From: Panonychus citri
Taxonomy: Eukaryota; Arthropoda; Arachnida; Trombidiformes; Tetranychidae
NCBI RefSeq assembly: GCF_014898815.1
Contig: NW_026515544.1
Span: forward strand, 2,976,001-3,040,000
DNA length: 64,000 bases
Direction: 5' to 3'
Each line of letters begins with the position of its first letter. Within the stretch, counting starts at the first letter, position 1. The notes under the pieces were generated by a model. The model was not told where the DNA came from and did no database searches. It saw only the letters and a program-made list of their open reading frames with translations. Positions 51,600 to 63,829 of this stretch are shown here, one piece after another. A program made the translations under genes and the position numbers.

Positions 51600-54500
51600 G
51601 GAAGATTCAATGGGAATCCGAAGAAAACGAGATGAGTCCTTAGAACGAAACTTTCACTTGGCAGAACCAAACTTTCCAAGGGACACTCACATTACGCTAT
51701 TAAGGCTTGTCCATGGGCGGACTTGTAATACAACTTATCATCTTCATCTTCATCATCTTCTCCTCTTTCTTTTCCTCTTTCTGTTTATACTTTCACTTTT
51801 CTTTCTGCTAATCCACCAACATAAACTACTCACTAAAAAACAAAGCATCAGTTTCATTGAATCTCAGATGATGATGATTAAGTTGATTGTTGTCATGATT
51901 ATCATCACAATGGTAACAATCAAAGTGAATTGTTTTATTTCAATGTTAATCAAACTAATTGTTGAAAATTGAAAAACTTTTTTCCCAATGTTTTTTCATC
52001 TCATCTTTTAATCCGATTCATATTTTTGATTGGTTATCATGATTATCTAATGCACCTTCATGTTAAACTAATCATAATGTTTGATTTAAAATCAATTCAT
52101 TGATAAGCAATTTAATCAACAAATCAAGGTAGAAAATGTAATTTAAGAGTAAATAGATCACGAATTTGTTTATGAACGATTGCCGAAGTGATGGATTATC
52201 ATCAATATCGATCATTAATAATCTCTTCTTCTTTAAATTTCGATTAAAATTCAGTTCGTTTCTCGATCTTGAACATTTCAAATTGAAAGGAGAAAAAAAG
52301 TAGATAGAACTGATTAATTATCAATACCATCCAACAATCATCTGAATAATTAATTGTTTACTTTGTGTGTCTGTGAATTATTAAGGAATCAGCGGATAAA
52401 TAATTCTAATTAACTTGTAATCGGCATAAATATCAAGTTCACAATTAGTTTCGTTTAGTTGTTTTGATCAGTCAATCAGTTGGAATCGAAAAGTTTAATC
52501 CAAATGGTTATTACAAATGATTAATTTAAATCGTTAATTGTTGTAACCAGTAGCTTACTTGGTGCTTAATAGCTAAGTACAAAATTGTAATTAGTTAATT
52601 GTTGTGAATAAAAGCGCAATATGATTGCTCACAAATGGTCACCATGAATGCAATTAAATCGTTTTTTTTTTACTTTCGGTGATTCTTAATTCATCAACAA
52701 TCTAATTGTATTCATGATCTTAATTGTGAATAAACCTTTTGATTGACTTCTCATGGTTTCTTCCGGTTCATCCCAAGTATTTATAATAATTATTAAATCA
52801 AATCACCAAGCAACCTAACAATCAACATCATCAGGCAACAATGATCATTACAATTTACTCACAATTAACATGATTATTAAATTAATATGATGAGTTGAAT
52901 GTTGATCACAATAAGAAATCAGTTTGAAAAAGTTTGATTAATGAATTTTTTTTAATATAATTTTCTCAAATCATTTCAATGAAATTTATTATTACTCATC
53001 TCTAATCATTGTATCTATTACAATTAAATTGTTGTCTAAATAGTTTACAATTGAATGGAATCAATTCAATTCAGTTTACAATTGTAATCAAATGAATGAT
53101 GATACATTCATATTATAATTGACAATTGGTTAATGATCATCAACAGTAACAATTAACTGGTGATGATATTGTTAATGTTTAATGAGAAGGAGATGAAAAT
53201 TAAATCATTAACTTGATTTAATGATTTGAAAATTTTTTCTCTATCAATTTAATATAGAAATTGATTGATTTAAGTTAATCATTAATGATTCACAATTTAA
53301 ATTGTGACCTTTGCGGTTATTTAATATTATTGTCTTCAAGGTTATAATGATATTTGATGATTAATTGATTGGGAACAAGGAATTAACTTTAATTGTTGAT
53401 TTTATGACTTTCATTGCCTACAGAATTGAAGATGATTTGAATTGTAACTAATCAAGGATTTGATTGTAACTGTTTAAAACTCCTACAATCATAATCCTTA
53501 ATAATGATAACTAATCAATGACAGTTAATTTTTTGTTTAATTAGTTTGACAATCAGATGAATGTAATTAACTACAATATCAATAATTATCTTAATTTCTA
53601 ATCAGTAACAATTAACTACTACTAATCAACAAGTAAACTCGCAAGGTTTTATTAAACATTTAATTGTTAGTAATTGATCAGTTTAATTGTTGTAAAAGTT
53701 TTTTGATTATCGGAAAAATTTTATTCAAGGTTCACAATTTCAAGATAATTGTAATCCAGGTAAACTAATTGTTACTTTTAAATTGTTGATCATAATTAAC
53801 TAATTTACTGTCTGTCTCAATATTTTTAGTTAATTTCTGACAAGGTTTTTTACCTGAGATTTTGTTTCTTTGGTTAATTGTAATCAGTTAATCACTTTTA
53901 AAATCACAATTAAATGAAGGTGAAAAATAAACCAAAAAATTAAGTTAATTTATTTTCTCGTAGGTTGAAACTTTTTTTTTTACTATTTCGATGATGATTA
54001 CTAAATTGTTGACTAATTTTTTTGTTAATCAAGGTGAAATTGTTATCACAATTGCAAAGATTTGACATTGATTCAGGTTTCTAACCTCTTAATGGTAATA
54101 ATAGTCTAACAATTAAGTTAATTGTCAATGATTAGTAAAGAGATGGAGAGTCAAAAAAATTACAAAGATTTTTTCCCTACAGATAATCAACAATCCAATT
54201 CTAGTTTCAATTGTTGATTATTTTAGAAAGTATAACCAAGAGCTGTCAATGATTAAATTTTAATGATTAAATTAAATGATAATAGTTTAATGATGATTAT
54301 CATGATGATACAAAGTCGAAGAAAAAAAAAGTTCTAATAACAAAAAAGTTTCTTTGTTAGTTTTTTTTTTCATCTTCTTTTTGATTTCCAAATATTTAAC
54401 TTATTATTATGATTAACTTTTTGATTGTTATCATTTATTATCATGATCATTTAGATGATTATGGGTGGTGGTTGATTAAATTGTTCCTTGATTATCATCT

Positions 54501-55530
54501 TATTAAAGTCCTAATGACGTTCGAGAAAACAAAAAGTTTGTCAAACTTTTTTTTCTCGAACTTTTTTTTTCTAAATCATTTTATTTGTTCAAAGTGAACT
54601 ATTATCATTGATTGTTAATGATGATTATGGTTTAGTTGATTATGCTAATCTTTTATCATCATTATCATGATGATGATGATGATGATAATCAACTGAACGT
54701 GATGTTAACGGCATTGCAACTCCCACTTAATTATCGTAAAGCAAAAATTTTCAATAATCAACTTTAATTGTAACCACGTCAAGGTTATCAGATCATCTTA
54801 TTATTACATCAAAATGATTAGAATTAAATTTTCTTTTTTGAGACAAAAATTATTTGATTCGATGATTTAAATTGTTCCGATTCTTAATCATCATCATCAT
54901 CATCATTATCATTGATTTGGTGGTTATAATCACAATTTAAATGGTTGTTGGTGTGATGATTGTTTGTTGATTGTTGTAAAGTAATCAAAAAGTATTACAA
55001 TCAATTACAAACAGTATCATTGAAAAATCCAGAAGCTTGAAATTAAAAATTTGAGTTGGTTGAGCTTCAATTGTGAATTATTGTTTGTCATTGAGTTTAT
55101 TTCAATTTAAGTTAAATGTTAATTTATTTACTCATTTGATTATTATGATTAAGTTAATGATTAGTTAATTTCCATAAACAAATAATCAGACAGAACAAAA
55201 CAGTTAACAATAAAGAAAAAAAGTTTCATGAAAATTTTTCTTCCGTTGGTGTTTCCATTGGCAAAATAATTAATGTTAAGACAATGGTGGTAGTTGAAAT
55301 TATTGTTGGTGTTGATGATTAATGTAATTCTTGCAGATCATTTAACAACAATCAGAAGAGTTAATTGATGAAAATGGATCACATTGGTTACCATTAGAAT
55401 TGAAATTAAAGACAAAAGCAAACCAGATACCGATTAAGGCTCGTATTGATTTAGATTGTTGTTTCAGGGGCTATTCGACTGTTTGTATATGGAAAAAAGG
55501 GAAAAATTTTTAATCAAGAGAAGCAAAAAG
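51600..55530. other. long gene-free region upstream of the cuticle gene
   Basis: About 3.9 kb, very AT-rich and full of TTAATTGT/ACAATTAA words. I see no coding region I can support; open frames are Ile/Leu/Phe low-complexity. It may hold cuticle-gene regulatory DNA. Confidence 0.4.
55526..55530 (-). terminator. Pol III terminator of the 5S gene
   Basis: A C followed by T5 on the minus strand immediately after the 3' end of the 5S rRNA. Confidence 0.7.
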
Positions 55531-55649
55531 TGTCTACAACACCGGGGGTTCCCAAGTGGTCTCCCTCCCAAGTACTAACCCGGCCCGAAGCTGCTTAACT
55601 TCGGAGATCGGACGGGATCCGGTGCTTTCAGCTTGGTATGGTCGTAGAC
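55531..55649 (-). rRNA. 5S ribosomal RNA
   Basis: 119 nt on the minus strand beginning GTCTACGACCATACCAAGC and ending GTTGTAGACA, so the terminal stem GTCTAC/GTAGAC closes. The internal promoter region (AAGCAGCTTCGGGCCGGGTTAG, then AGTACTTGGGAGGGAGACC) matches eukaryotic 5S genes. Directly downstream on the minus strand is a CTTTTT run, the RNA polymerase III terminator. No mutation breaking the stems was noticed. Only one copy is seen here, so it is dispersed rather than in a visible tandem array. Confidence 0.96.
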
Positions 55650-56155
55650 AAGAAAGTTGGTGATAAGTCAGTATTTAAACTTTTTAATAGCTATCGATGG
55701 ATAGTATTCTGATGGTCTCAAATAATATCAACCATTAATATGAGAAACATAAAGTTAGCTTATCATTATAATCGAAATGAATGAAGAATCGAGTTGATTG
55801 ACTTATATCTATTGAAAGTTTTCAATGAGGATATTTGATTAAAATGTTCCAAAGTTGATATCTTTGACTTTTAGATGCCTAGAATATTTTACAGAATTGT
55901 AATTGGATGAAAATTTTGTAGTTTGTTTTCATTTTGGTAAAATGAGTTCGATTGAATAATTACATGTAGTTAGAATCTTTTTCCTTTTTCATAATGAGCG
56001 GGTAAATGTTCACCACCAGAGGAGCTCAAGTTGACCGGTTGTCATGACAACGATCCGGAGAAATACCAACAAGACATTTGTAAGAATCCATTTTGATTGT
56101 TTAAAGTTTTTGTTTTTCTTTTTGTTTTCAAACAATTAATAATCAGTGGTACAAT
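55650..56155. other. intergenic/promoter region between 5S rRNA and TMED10
   Basis: About 500 bp with no ORF. The part from 56000 to 56090, less AT-rich and containing CACCACCAGAGGAGCTC and CCGGTTGTCATGACAACGATC, looks like core promoter and 5' leader of the p24 gene. Confidence 0.4.
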
Positions 56156-56869
56156 ATGATTCTCAAATTAATAATTTTTTCTATTTTTTTTATCCTTGTT
56201 GATTCTATTCGTTTCCACCTTGAGCCTAATACAAGAAGATGCCTTAAGGAGGAGATGAGGAAAGATGTCTTGGTATCTGGAGAGTATGATCTTTCTGAAG
56301 GTGTCGGTGTCCGAACTGATCTTCAAGTATTGGATAGTAAAGGGCACACAGCTCTTAATAGAGAATCAATTGACAAAGGAAAGTTTGTCATAACTGCTGA
56401 TGAGGATGATATTTACGATATTTGCTTCGTCTCTTACCTTACTCCTGGACATCAAGTTGGCCCAAGAGAAGTACATCTGGAAATGAAACATGGGGTTGAA
56501 GCAAAAAGCTATGATGAGGTAAGTTAAATGGATCATTTTCCAATATGGTAAATTCTGGTTATTACAATTAATTTTCTTTACTTTCTCTAATTTACTTTTG
56601 TTCTTTGTTCTTTTATTTAGCTTGCACACATTGGTAAACTCAAACCTCTTGAAATGGAGTTGACCAAATTGGAAGATTTATCGGCCTCCATTGTATCAGA
56701 TTTTGAACACATGAAAAAACGTGAAGAAGAGATGAGAGACACCAATGAATCAACTAATACCCGAGTTTTATATCTAAGTATTTTCTCAATGTTCTGTTTA
56801 TTGGGTTTGGCTTCTTGGCAAGTTTTGTATCTTAAAAAATTCTTCAAAACTAAAAAATTAATCGAATAG
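56156..56869 (+). CDS. TMED10: p24-family cargo receptor TMED10 (p24-delta), two exons
   Basis: Exon 1, 56156-56518, and exon 2, 56621-56869, are joined across a 102-nt GTAAGT...TTTAG intron in phase 0, giving 203 aa. Order: signal peptide (MILKLIIFSIFFILVDS), lumenal GOLD domain with RFHLEPNTRRCLKEEM and the paired Cys in YDICFVSY, a coiled coil (LKPLEMELTKLEDLSASIV and MKKREEEMRDTNES), one membrane helix, and the cytosolic tail LKKFFKTKKLIE with the FF (COPII) and KK (COPI) signals. It cycles between ER and Golgi and packs cargo such as GPI-anchored proteins. Length and tail match TMED10 rather than other p24 classes. Intact. Confidence 0.95.
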
Positions 56870-59464
56870 TTTAGAGTTAGTCAATTGGTATATATAAAGA
56901 AAACAAATTCAATTTAAATAAAGCATTTCAATTGGTTCTCCTTTTTTTTTATACAACAAATTTACAATATCACAATTAATTGATAAATGTTCATTGTGAA
57001 AGTTTATTCAATTTTCGGTTTCATGAACAAAGGTCCAGTTATTTTTGGAATCAAATTGTTAACTGTTAACATTTTTATTCGTCAACAATCAGACTGTTAT
57101 TTGATTCTTATGATGGTGGTGACTTCTTTCAACCATGAAAACAATTAAAATTCATCCAACAGGTTCATGATTAGTGAAATGAATTCTGATCCAATGGGGA
57201 TAAAACTGATGATTAGAAAAAAAAACCAGGACAGGAACTTGAATAACCAGATTAGTTTGATGAACAATTAACATGGAAAGACAATAAAACAAAATAAATA
57301 ATTTACTTTCTAATTTTGTTCTGGTTTTAAGGAAAAAAAGAAAGTAATTAATAAATTGGTCTACTTGGTAGACTATTTTTAAGGCTTGATGTAAGTTGTT
57401 TATGTCTGAATGGTGATCCGATGTTATGATCAATGAATTTTCCTGATTAGCTGATGATTTCTGATCAATAGCGACAATTACATCAAGTAATTAAAGCTAC
57501 ACAGGCTTAACGAAGGTCAATCTTGTTTTGGCAAAAAAAGATTAATATTAAGACAGGTTAGTTTACTTTTACCCAGTACATTGACACCAGTAGAGTGAAC
57601 ATCTCAATAGGAAGTAAAAAAGATGATGATGATGATGGCGATGATCAATGAAGAGAAACACCTTCAACAAGGTAGAAGATGATAAAGTAAATAAGATGGA
57701 AAGAAGATCTTCAACTTCTTCCGCTTAAACACCAGGTAAACATCTTGTTGTTTTTTCCTCTTTGATTCTCTATCAGGTCAGGCCATTCGTTGGACACACT
57801 TAAGTCATCTCAATGGAAGACCAAACACTCTTTATCTTTTCAATTTTATCTTCTTTCAGCTCTTTGCTCAATAGGATAATCATCAGGTAGAATCTGAATC
57901 AAGAAAATAAATACAAGAAAAAAAGGGGATTAGATGAAAAAATAAATAACAAAGTCAATTGTTGTCATTGACATGAATCAGAAACTTGATAATACCAAAT
58001 GAAAATGGTACCAAAGTGAATCAGTACCAATGATCAAGGGAGAAATAAAAAACAAACCCAATTCTAAGGTCAAGTGTAACTGTTGTTGTGTGTTAAATGC
58101 GAGGTACAGGTCAATCATTGTGAAGCGTTTGTTTGTTTGTTTGTTTATAATCGTTGAGATAATTGATGATTAACAAGAAATGAAAGTAACTTGAAAGGTG
58201 ATCTGCTCATCAGGTACTAAGAACGAAGGTGTTTCCAGGAAAGAAAAAGGAAGATCACTTTTTTCTCTGCCGTTGCTCCTTTTCACCAAGAGAAAGAAAA
58301 GAAATCAAGTTTTCCAGGCCTGAGAGAGAACTAGAGAGAGAGAGAGAGAGATTGAGATTGAGAATAGAAAACAAGAAATTAGTTAACTAGTGAAAACATT
58401 TCTTTTCCCGTTTAGTTATCATAATCAGTGGATAATAAACAATTTACCTTTATATCATCATCTTAATTTCAATTATCATTAACATTCATCTGTTTCCCTC
58501 CTCCTTGACAACGATGACAAAACAACAATTGAGAAAATGATGATGTTGATTTGATAGTTAACCAAGCAAACCGAGGCCACTTGAACAGTCAACCGACAAC
58601 CACGGATCTCCGTTATCACACACCGTTGATCTCACAATTTATATAAATTGTTCTCATCTTAATCTACATCTTTTTGTTAATCTTGTTTTTTTTTCTTCAA
58701 AAAGAAAACACAACAATACGAATAAGTGAAAATTCGTGGCTCCATCTATTTAAAGAGAAGAAGAAGAAAATAAAAAAGAAGAAGAATTAATAAAAAGAAG
58801 ACAAAAAGAAAATGTTTTCTTCTTTTTCTATTGACAACAATTCTAATCTTGTTCAGAATTTAAATTGTGACCATTAATCCGGATTCAAGGACAATTCTCT
58901 ATCCAAATCATATAATGTGTTCAGTGTTTCTCTCCGTTAACTAACATGATTCCAATTCGCTGTCAATCAATGTTAACTTCATTAATCTTCCAACGTAAAG
59001 ATTAATCCTTTGGCTTTTTATTTTCTATATTCTATTGTGACCTTAACCTTTAGTTTCTATTTTTTTATTCTCTCTCTCTCTACTTAATTGTTGTGATTAT
59101 CCATCAATTGTGATCCATTGATTTCCATCTTCCATATTTGTCGTATTTCTCTCTCAGTGCCACTTTTGTCCTCTTTGTGTCTTCAATTGATCAACTTTTT
59201 TCCCTCCTCCATCTTTAATCTAATGGATGAGAAGTGATAATTGTCTTGGTAATTGTTGTTTGTAATTATGTGTGTGATTTAATTAATAACCACACACCAT
59301 CATCGACAATTTAATTTATCTAACCAATTGGTTAATAAACTACTGAACAGTATTTATATATAACAATAAATATAAATCAAAAAGAAGCCACAATTAAACT
59401 TGAGGTTAAAACAATTATCCAAACGGATAAAGAAACAATTACCATTGTTAATCCTCCATTGAAA
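56870..59464. other. intergenic region, no gene seen
   Basis: About 2.6 kb. It contains an AATAAA site (56918-56923) suited to the TMED10 mRNA, GA/TC microsatellites (58328-58349, 59071-59081) and AT-rich DNA. A TATA-like TTTATATATAAC at about 59351-59362 precedes the next gene. No coding exon recognised. Confidence 0.4.
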
Positions 59465-59926
59465 ATGATGACCATTAAATCAGTGACAGTGACTCTAATT
59501 TTAACTCTATTTGGAATCACTTTGATTCTGTTTCCCGTCATTGCCCCTCCACCGGATATTACAATAACCTCTCCTGCTAACACATTAATCAACGATGATA
59601 ACAATAATGCCAATAACAATTTGATCTCTGGATCATCTTCATCGTCCGGATCAACATCTTCCTCTTTCTATGGTCAACGATTCCTAGTGACTTTAATATC
59701 TAATATATTTGAGATGTTAAATTTGAAACAAGTGGTCGAGGATATTAAGGAAAGTCGAGCCACCGAAGCGACTTGTTATGCCTGTAAATTTGGAATGGCC
59801 TTAATTCAGCATTTCATTGAATATGGAAAAGGTAAAGAGGAAATGGCTAAATTGGCCTTGACCATTTGTGTGACCCTTAAAATTGAGGATAAGGTTGTTT
59901 GCCAAGGAATCATCAACACCTACAAG
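59465..59926 (+). CDS. first exon of an acid-sphingomyelinase-like gene (saposin B domain)
   Basis: Opens ATGATG with a hydrophobic signal-anchor (TIKSVTVTLILTLFGITLIL), then a Ser/Asn-rich spacer and a saposin-B half: ATCYACKFGMALIQHFIEYG, LALTICVTLKIEDKVVCQGI. Four cysteines in C-x2-C...C...C spacing match the N-terminal saposin domain of acid sphingomyelinases, which presents lipid to the phosphodiesterase domain in lysosomes or outside the cell. The exon ends at a good donor, AAG|GTGAGT (59927). The calcineurin-like catalytic exons were not found before 62114, so they lie beyond a long intron or outside the window, or are lost. Family call is by the saposin half only. Confidence 0.65.
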
Positions 59927-62113
59927 GTGAGTTTCTTGTTGTTAATTAGAAACAATTTTACACAATCAATTGATTTGCATTTTAAAATTTCTCATTTCCA
60001 ATTGTCATCAAATTGTGAAAATCCAGAGGTCAAGGTTTAGTTTAATCTTACTGACCCTTGGGAGTAAATTGATCTATTTAATCTTGATCCTCTTTTGATT
60101 AGAGTTAAATCCTCCCAGAGGAAATGGAAATCTAGATAATTACAATTAAGACTTTATTTATAATCCAAATTCTTAGGATTAGATTGCTGAATGACAATTT
60201 GATTTTTTTTTCACCAGAATTCAGAATCATTCAGCCGATTATATTATTTGATATTCTAAACGATTCTGTATTGATTAGTATGATTGCCAACAGTTATCAT
60301 GTTTCATGAACTTTAATTGTCTGTTAATCATGTGATTTAATGGTTTTATAAATATCAAATTAACATCTTAATGATTGATAAGATGATGATTATGATTATG
60401 ATATAATATTGATTTTGGTTGATTTGGTTTAATGTTACCAATAATCAAATTTATCTCATTTCCAACAATTGTAACAATTTTCCAATTGATTAATAAGTGG
60501 TTTTTCCTAAATGAATTTTCCAAGTAATCACAATTAAATTAATGATGATTCAAGCCTTAGTTACTTAGGAAAATTTTATCATCAATTTCAGCATTAATCA
60601 GATTATTTCAGTGGATTTCAGATCACACAAGTAGAGCTAAGGAAACGATTTATGTAATAGAGGAAGGGATTAGATTGATGATTAATTACCAGGTTGACAA
60701 TCAATTATGGTGTGATGAGTGAAAACTAAATCAATTTAAAATCAATGATTCTATTGAAACAATAGTTATTATTGTAAACCATTTTATCAGCTGGTAAGTT
60801 TTCCCAATAATTGTTTTTCCTCAATTAGTTAATCTAACTTATTTTCATGATAAAATTGTTTGAAACATGATAAACAATAATAATAGAATAATCAGTTAAT
60901 TATTAATTGATTGTAATCTAATCTTCGTAGTTAAAAAAAAAAGAATACAAAATATAATAACAAAGGGTTGAACTGTTTTTCCATCATGAGATTTTGATGC
61001 AACTTTCACCAAGCTGAATTTCCTTGTTAATTGTACCCAAATTGTTATTAATTGTTCAAGGTCACATTTAATGTTCATCTCAATCAATTTAAATTGTTGT
61101 GGTTTGCGTTATGATGAATTTAAAAGTAACATGTTCCAATAATGTTAAATTATTTTAAGAAGTTGAAATAAGTTTCTCGTAATAAACGAACTCGCAATCG
61201 GATGGTTTCTTCATCATTCTCATCTTAACAAGTCCTTAATTGGAACAAACTGTGAAGAGAAAGATAAGAAAAGAAAGAGAAGATGATGATGTTGATGATG
61301 ATTAAGAAAATGCAAAGATAGAAAGTACAGTTATCTTCATAAGGTTTTATCCAAAGGCATTTGACTTTAGATGATGAGGATGAGGATGATAAGTGAGAAG
61401 GAACCACAAATAGACAAGGCCGATGGAAATTGTGAGCCAGATATAAGCCAAAAATGGGAAGAAGAGAAAGTGATGAAGATAATTTTAAGAAGATGCAACC
61501 CAAGCAGACAACAAAATAGAGAAGAGAGAGAGAAGATGAATATGATGAAGATGAAGCAAAAAAATATTCGCTAACGATACTTGATTTTACCAAAAATGGT
61601 CTAGTAAAATTGAAGAGTAGGAACAAAATTTACTAATTTCATACGTTGAATAGATACTTGATCTAATCAACGAATTCGCGCAACTCAGTTACTAAACGAT
61701 TAGAACTAAATTAACTTTAAATTACTTCGAAAAGAAAAGTTTTTTATCTTCTATGGAAGAAAAACGAAAAATTAAGTAAAAGTTTTTTTAGCACCATTAA
61801 GACTACGCATTTTCTTCATCATCATCATCATCATCCTAATCTTCATCCTCATAATCTTAATCCTCATCCCCTAACATCCACTTGTTTGAATTTCATCTCT
61901 TGCTTTTTTGCCCTTTCTTAGTTAAATTGTCGTGTCTCTTTTAATATTCAAGACAATCAAAATCAATTTAGTTGAAACAATCTAGTTAATCTGATTACTT
62001 CACTCAATCAGTTATGAGTTTTAACTACAGTTTTTATTACATGTTTTTGATTTAAATAACAATTATTCTGTGATAAAGTTGATTGTTATTGATGATCATT
62101 TATCAAAACAACA
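59927..62113. other. intron or intergenic DNA, no gene seen
   Basis: About 2.2 kb of AT-rich DNA following the splice donor at 59927. I looked for a continuing saposin or phosphodiesterase exon and saw none. GATGATG-type runs occur near 61280-61300 and 61370-61390, and TCATCATC near 61815. Confidence 0.4.
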
Positions 62114-63829
62114 ATGATCAACCCAATACCAACAGGATCATCAACAATTAAATCATCAGAAAGATTAACTAATCAACGTCCTCGTAAACGTGATTGTAAC
62201 GTATTAAAGTTTCATAACTTTGTCCCGAACAAAGAGTTGTCATGTTTTTCACGAACTCGAGGTTCTAGTGAAAATGTTCTAACTGGACATTGTTTAAAGG
62301 AAGAAAATGGTTCGAAGCAGATTAATGTTTGCAACTGGCAGAAGAAGCAACAACAATCAACACCAATTAAAAGTGATAAAAATGATTTTTGTCAACAATC
62401 AATCCAATTATTATCACAAGATATCCCAATGATTTATAATGATACTTCACCAACACCAACAATAATTAACAATGACGATTTAACCTCACAATCAATCCTT
62501 GGGAGTCTATTAGCTCGCAATGAGATTAATCGTGTTGATAATCAATCTAATCATATCGATGATTTAATCAGTAATTACACTGTGATCAATGTTGGGGGTA
62601 GTGGTAGGGATAATATTAATCCAGGTATTACAATTAATGGTAATTATGGTTTTCTAATGCCAACAACAACAACAACTAAATCAGCAAGTAAAATCAATCG
62701 ACGAAAACCTTCAACTGTCCGACGATTTTTAAGATCATCTGAAAGTCCATCTAATTGTGATGCTGATGAAGATAATTGTGATTATGATGCTGATGAATCT
62801 GCAAACGATTCTAATCATAGAAACCAAGACGAGCCTCTTGATCTGTCAACTGCAAGGAAACGTCCACTACTTAAGAGGAAAACACTAAAAGATGACCAAT
62901 GTAGTCAATTGTTTGATTATCTACCTGTTCTCATACCTGGAACTCAAATTACTTCACAACAACTACCTCAGACAATGATGGCATCATTTTTACCTTATTT
63001 ATTTACCGATCAACAACAACAACAATCAATTTTAACACCAACACCAACAACAATTACAAGTGTAAACTCACCATCAACACCAAACACAGCAACAGGAATC
63101 GATCCAATGGTCTTATTAAGACAAAGTAAATTGTTATTACCTCATCTATCTAACGATCATCATCCACAACAACAACAACATATACAACACCGTATTCCAA
63201 TTATAACATCAGCTGATTTAACAAATTCATCTCCATCATCTTCTTCATCATCGATCTCATCAATCAGTTCATCTAATCATCATCTCCATCATTCATCCAG
63301 AGGATCTACATCAACAATTCCTGGTGTTGGACATTTTAAAGTCCATAACAATAATTCAACAGTAAAAAATCATCAACATCATATTGCCCCTCATCATCAT
63401 CATCATCATCATCTTAATCGTAACAATCAAAATGGACCTTCTAATGAACGTAATACAATTAAAGCTAAATTAGAAAATGAATTTCGCACCAATGGATTTC
63501 TCGTTAAAACCAAGGAAGTTTCTGATGGAGAGGCAACTTTTTGTAAATTTCGACAATTAAGAAAATATACTCGATACTATTTAAAGTCTTGGCATCAACA
63601 TCTTCCTGATGAGATAAATAAACTATGGAAAGGATTCTTACCACCGAAAACAAGTAAACCAAGCTCATCATCATCATCTTCTTCTTCATCATTATCATCA
63701 TCGGCGACAATTAATTTAACCAACAATCAACCATTAGATCAATCAGATTCATCTTCTCTGTCCAAACAAATGACCCTTAATGAACAACCAATGGACATAA
63801 TTTCATCAGTTTATCAATCATCTTCATAA
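62114..63829 (+). CDS. regulator-like protein with CtBP motif and a C-terminal conserved-looking domain
   Basis: 571 aa in one open exon from ATG (ACAACAATG context). Most is low-complexity (Asn, Gln, Thr, Ser, and a His run). Two parts stand out. DEPLDLSTARKRP near residue 242 is a P-L-D-L-S motif, the standard docking site for the corepressor CtBP, next to a basic nuclear-type patch RKRPLLKRK. A compact block of about 65 residues near the C-terminus, from IKAKLENEFRTNGFLVK to LKSWHQHLPDEINKLWKGFL, is rich in W, Y, F and charged residues and free of low complexity, so it is probably the functional domain. I do not recognise the family. A transcriptional repressor role is inference from the CtBP motif. 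Confidence 0.7.
   Translation: MINPIPTGSSTIKSSERLTNQRPRKRDCNVLKFHNFVPNKELSCFSRTRGSSENVLTGHCLKEENGSKQINVCNWQKKQQQSTPIKSDKNDFCQQSIQLLSQDIPMIYNDTSPTPTIINNDDLTSQSILGSLLARNEINRVDNQSNHIDDLISNYTVINVGGSGRDNINPGITINGNYGFLMPTTTTTKSASKINRRKPSTVRRFLRSSESPSNCDADEDNCDYDADESANDSNHRNQDEPLDLSTARKRPLLKRKTLKDDQCSQLFDYLPVLIPGTQITSQQLPQTMMASFLPYLFTDQQQQQSILTPTPTTITSVNSPSTPNTATGIDPMVLLRQSKLLLPHLSNDHHPQQQQHIQHRIPIITSADLTNSSPSSSSSSISSISSSNHHLHHSSRGSTSTIPGVGHFKVHNNNSTVKNHQHHIAPHHHHHHHLNRNNQNGPSNERNTIKAKLENEFRTNGFLVKTKEVSDGEATFCKFRQLRKYTRYYLKSWHQHLPDEINKLWKGFLPPKTSKPSSSSSSSSSSLSSSATINLTNNQPLDQSDSSSLSKQMTLNEQPMDIISSVYQSSS

Noticed and set aside
51610..51972. Plus-strand 120-codon ORF
   Set aside because: Leu/Phe/His low-complexity from CTTCATCATCTTC repeats, antisense to the cuticle gene promoter, non-ATG start.
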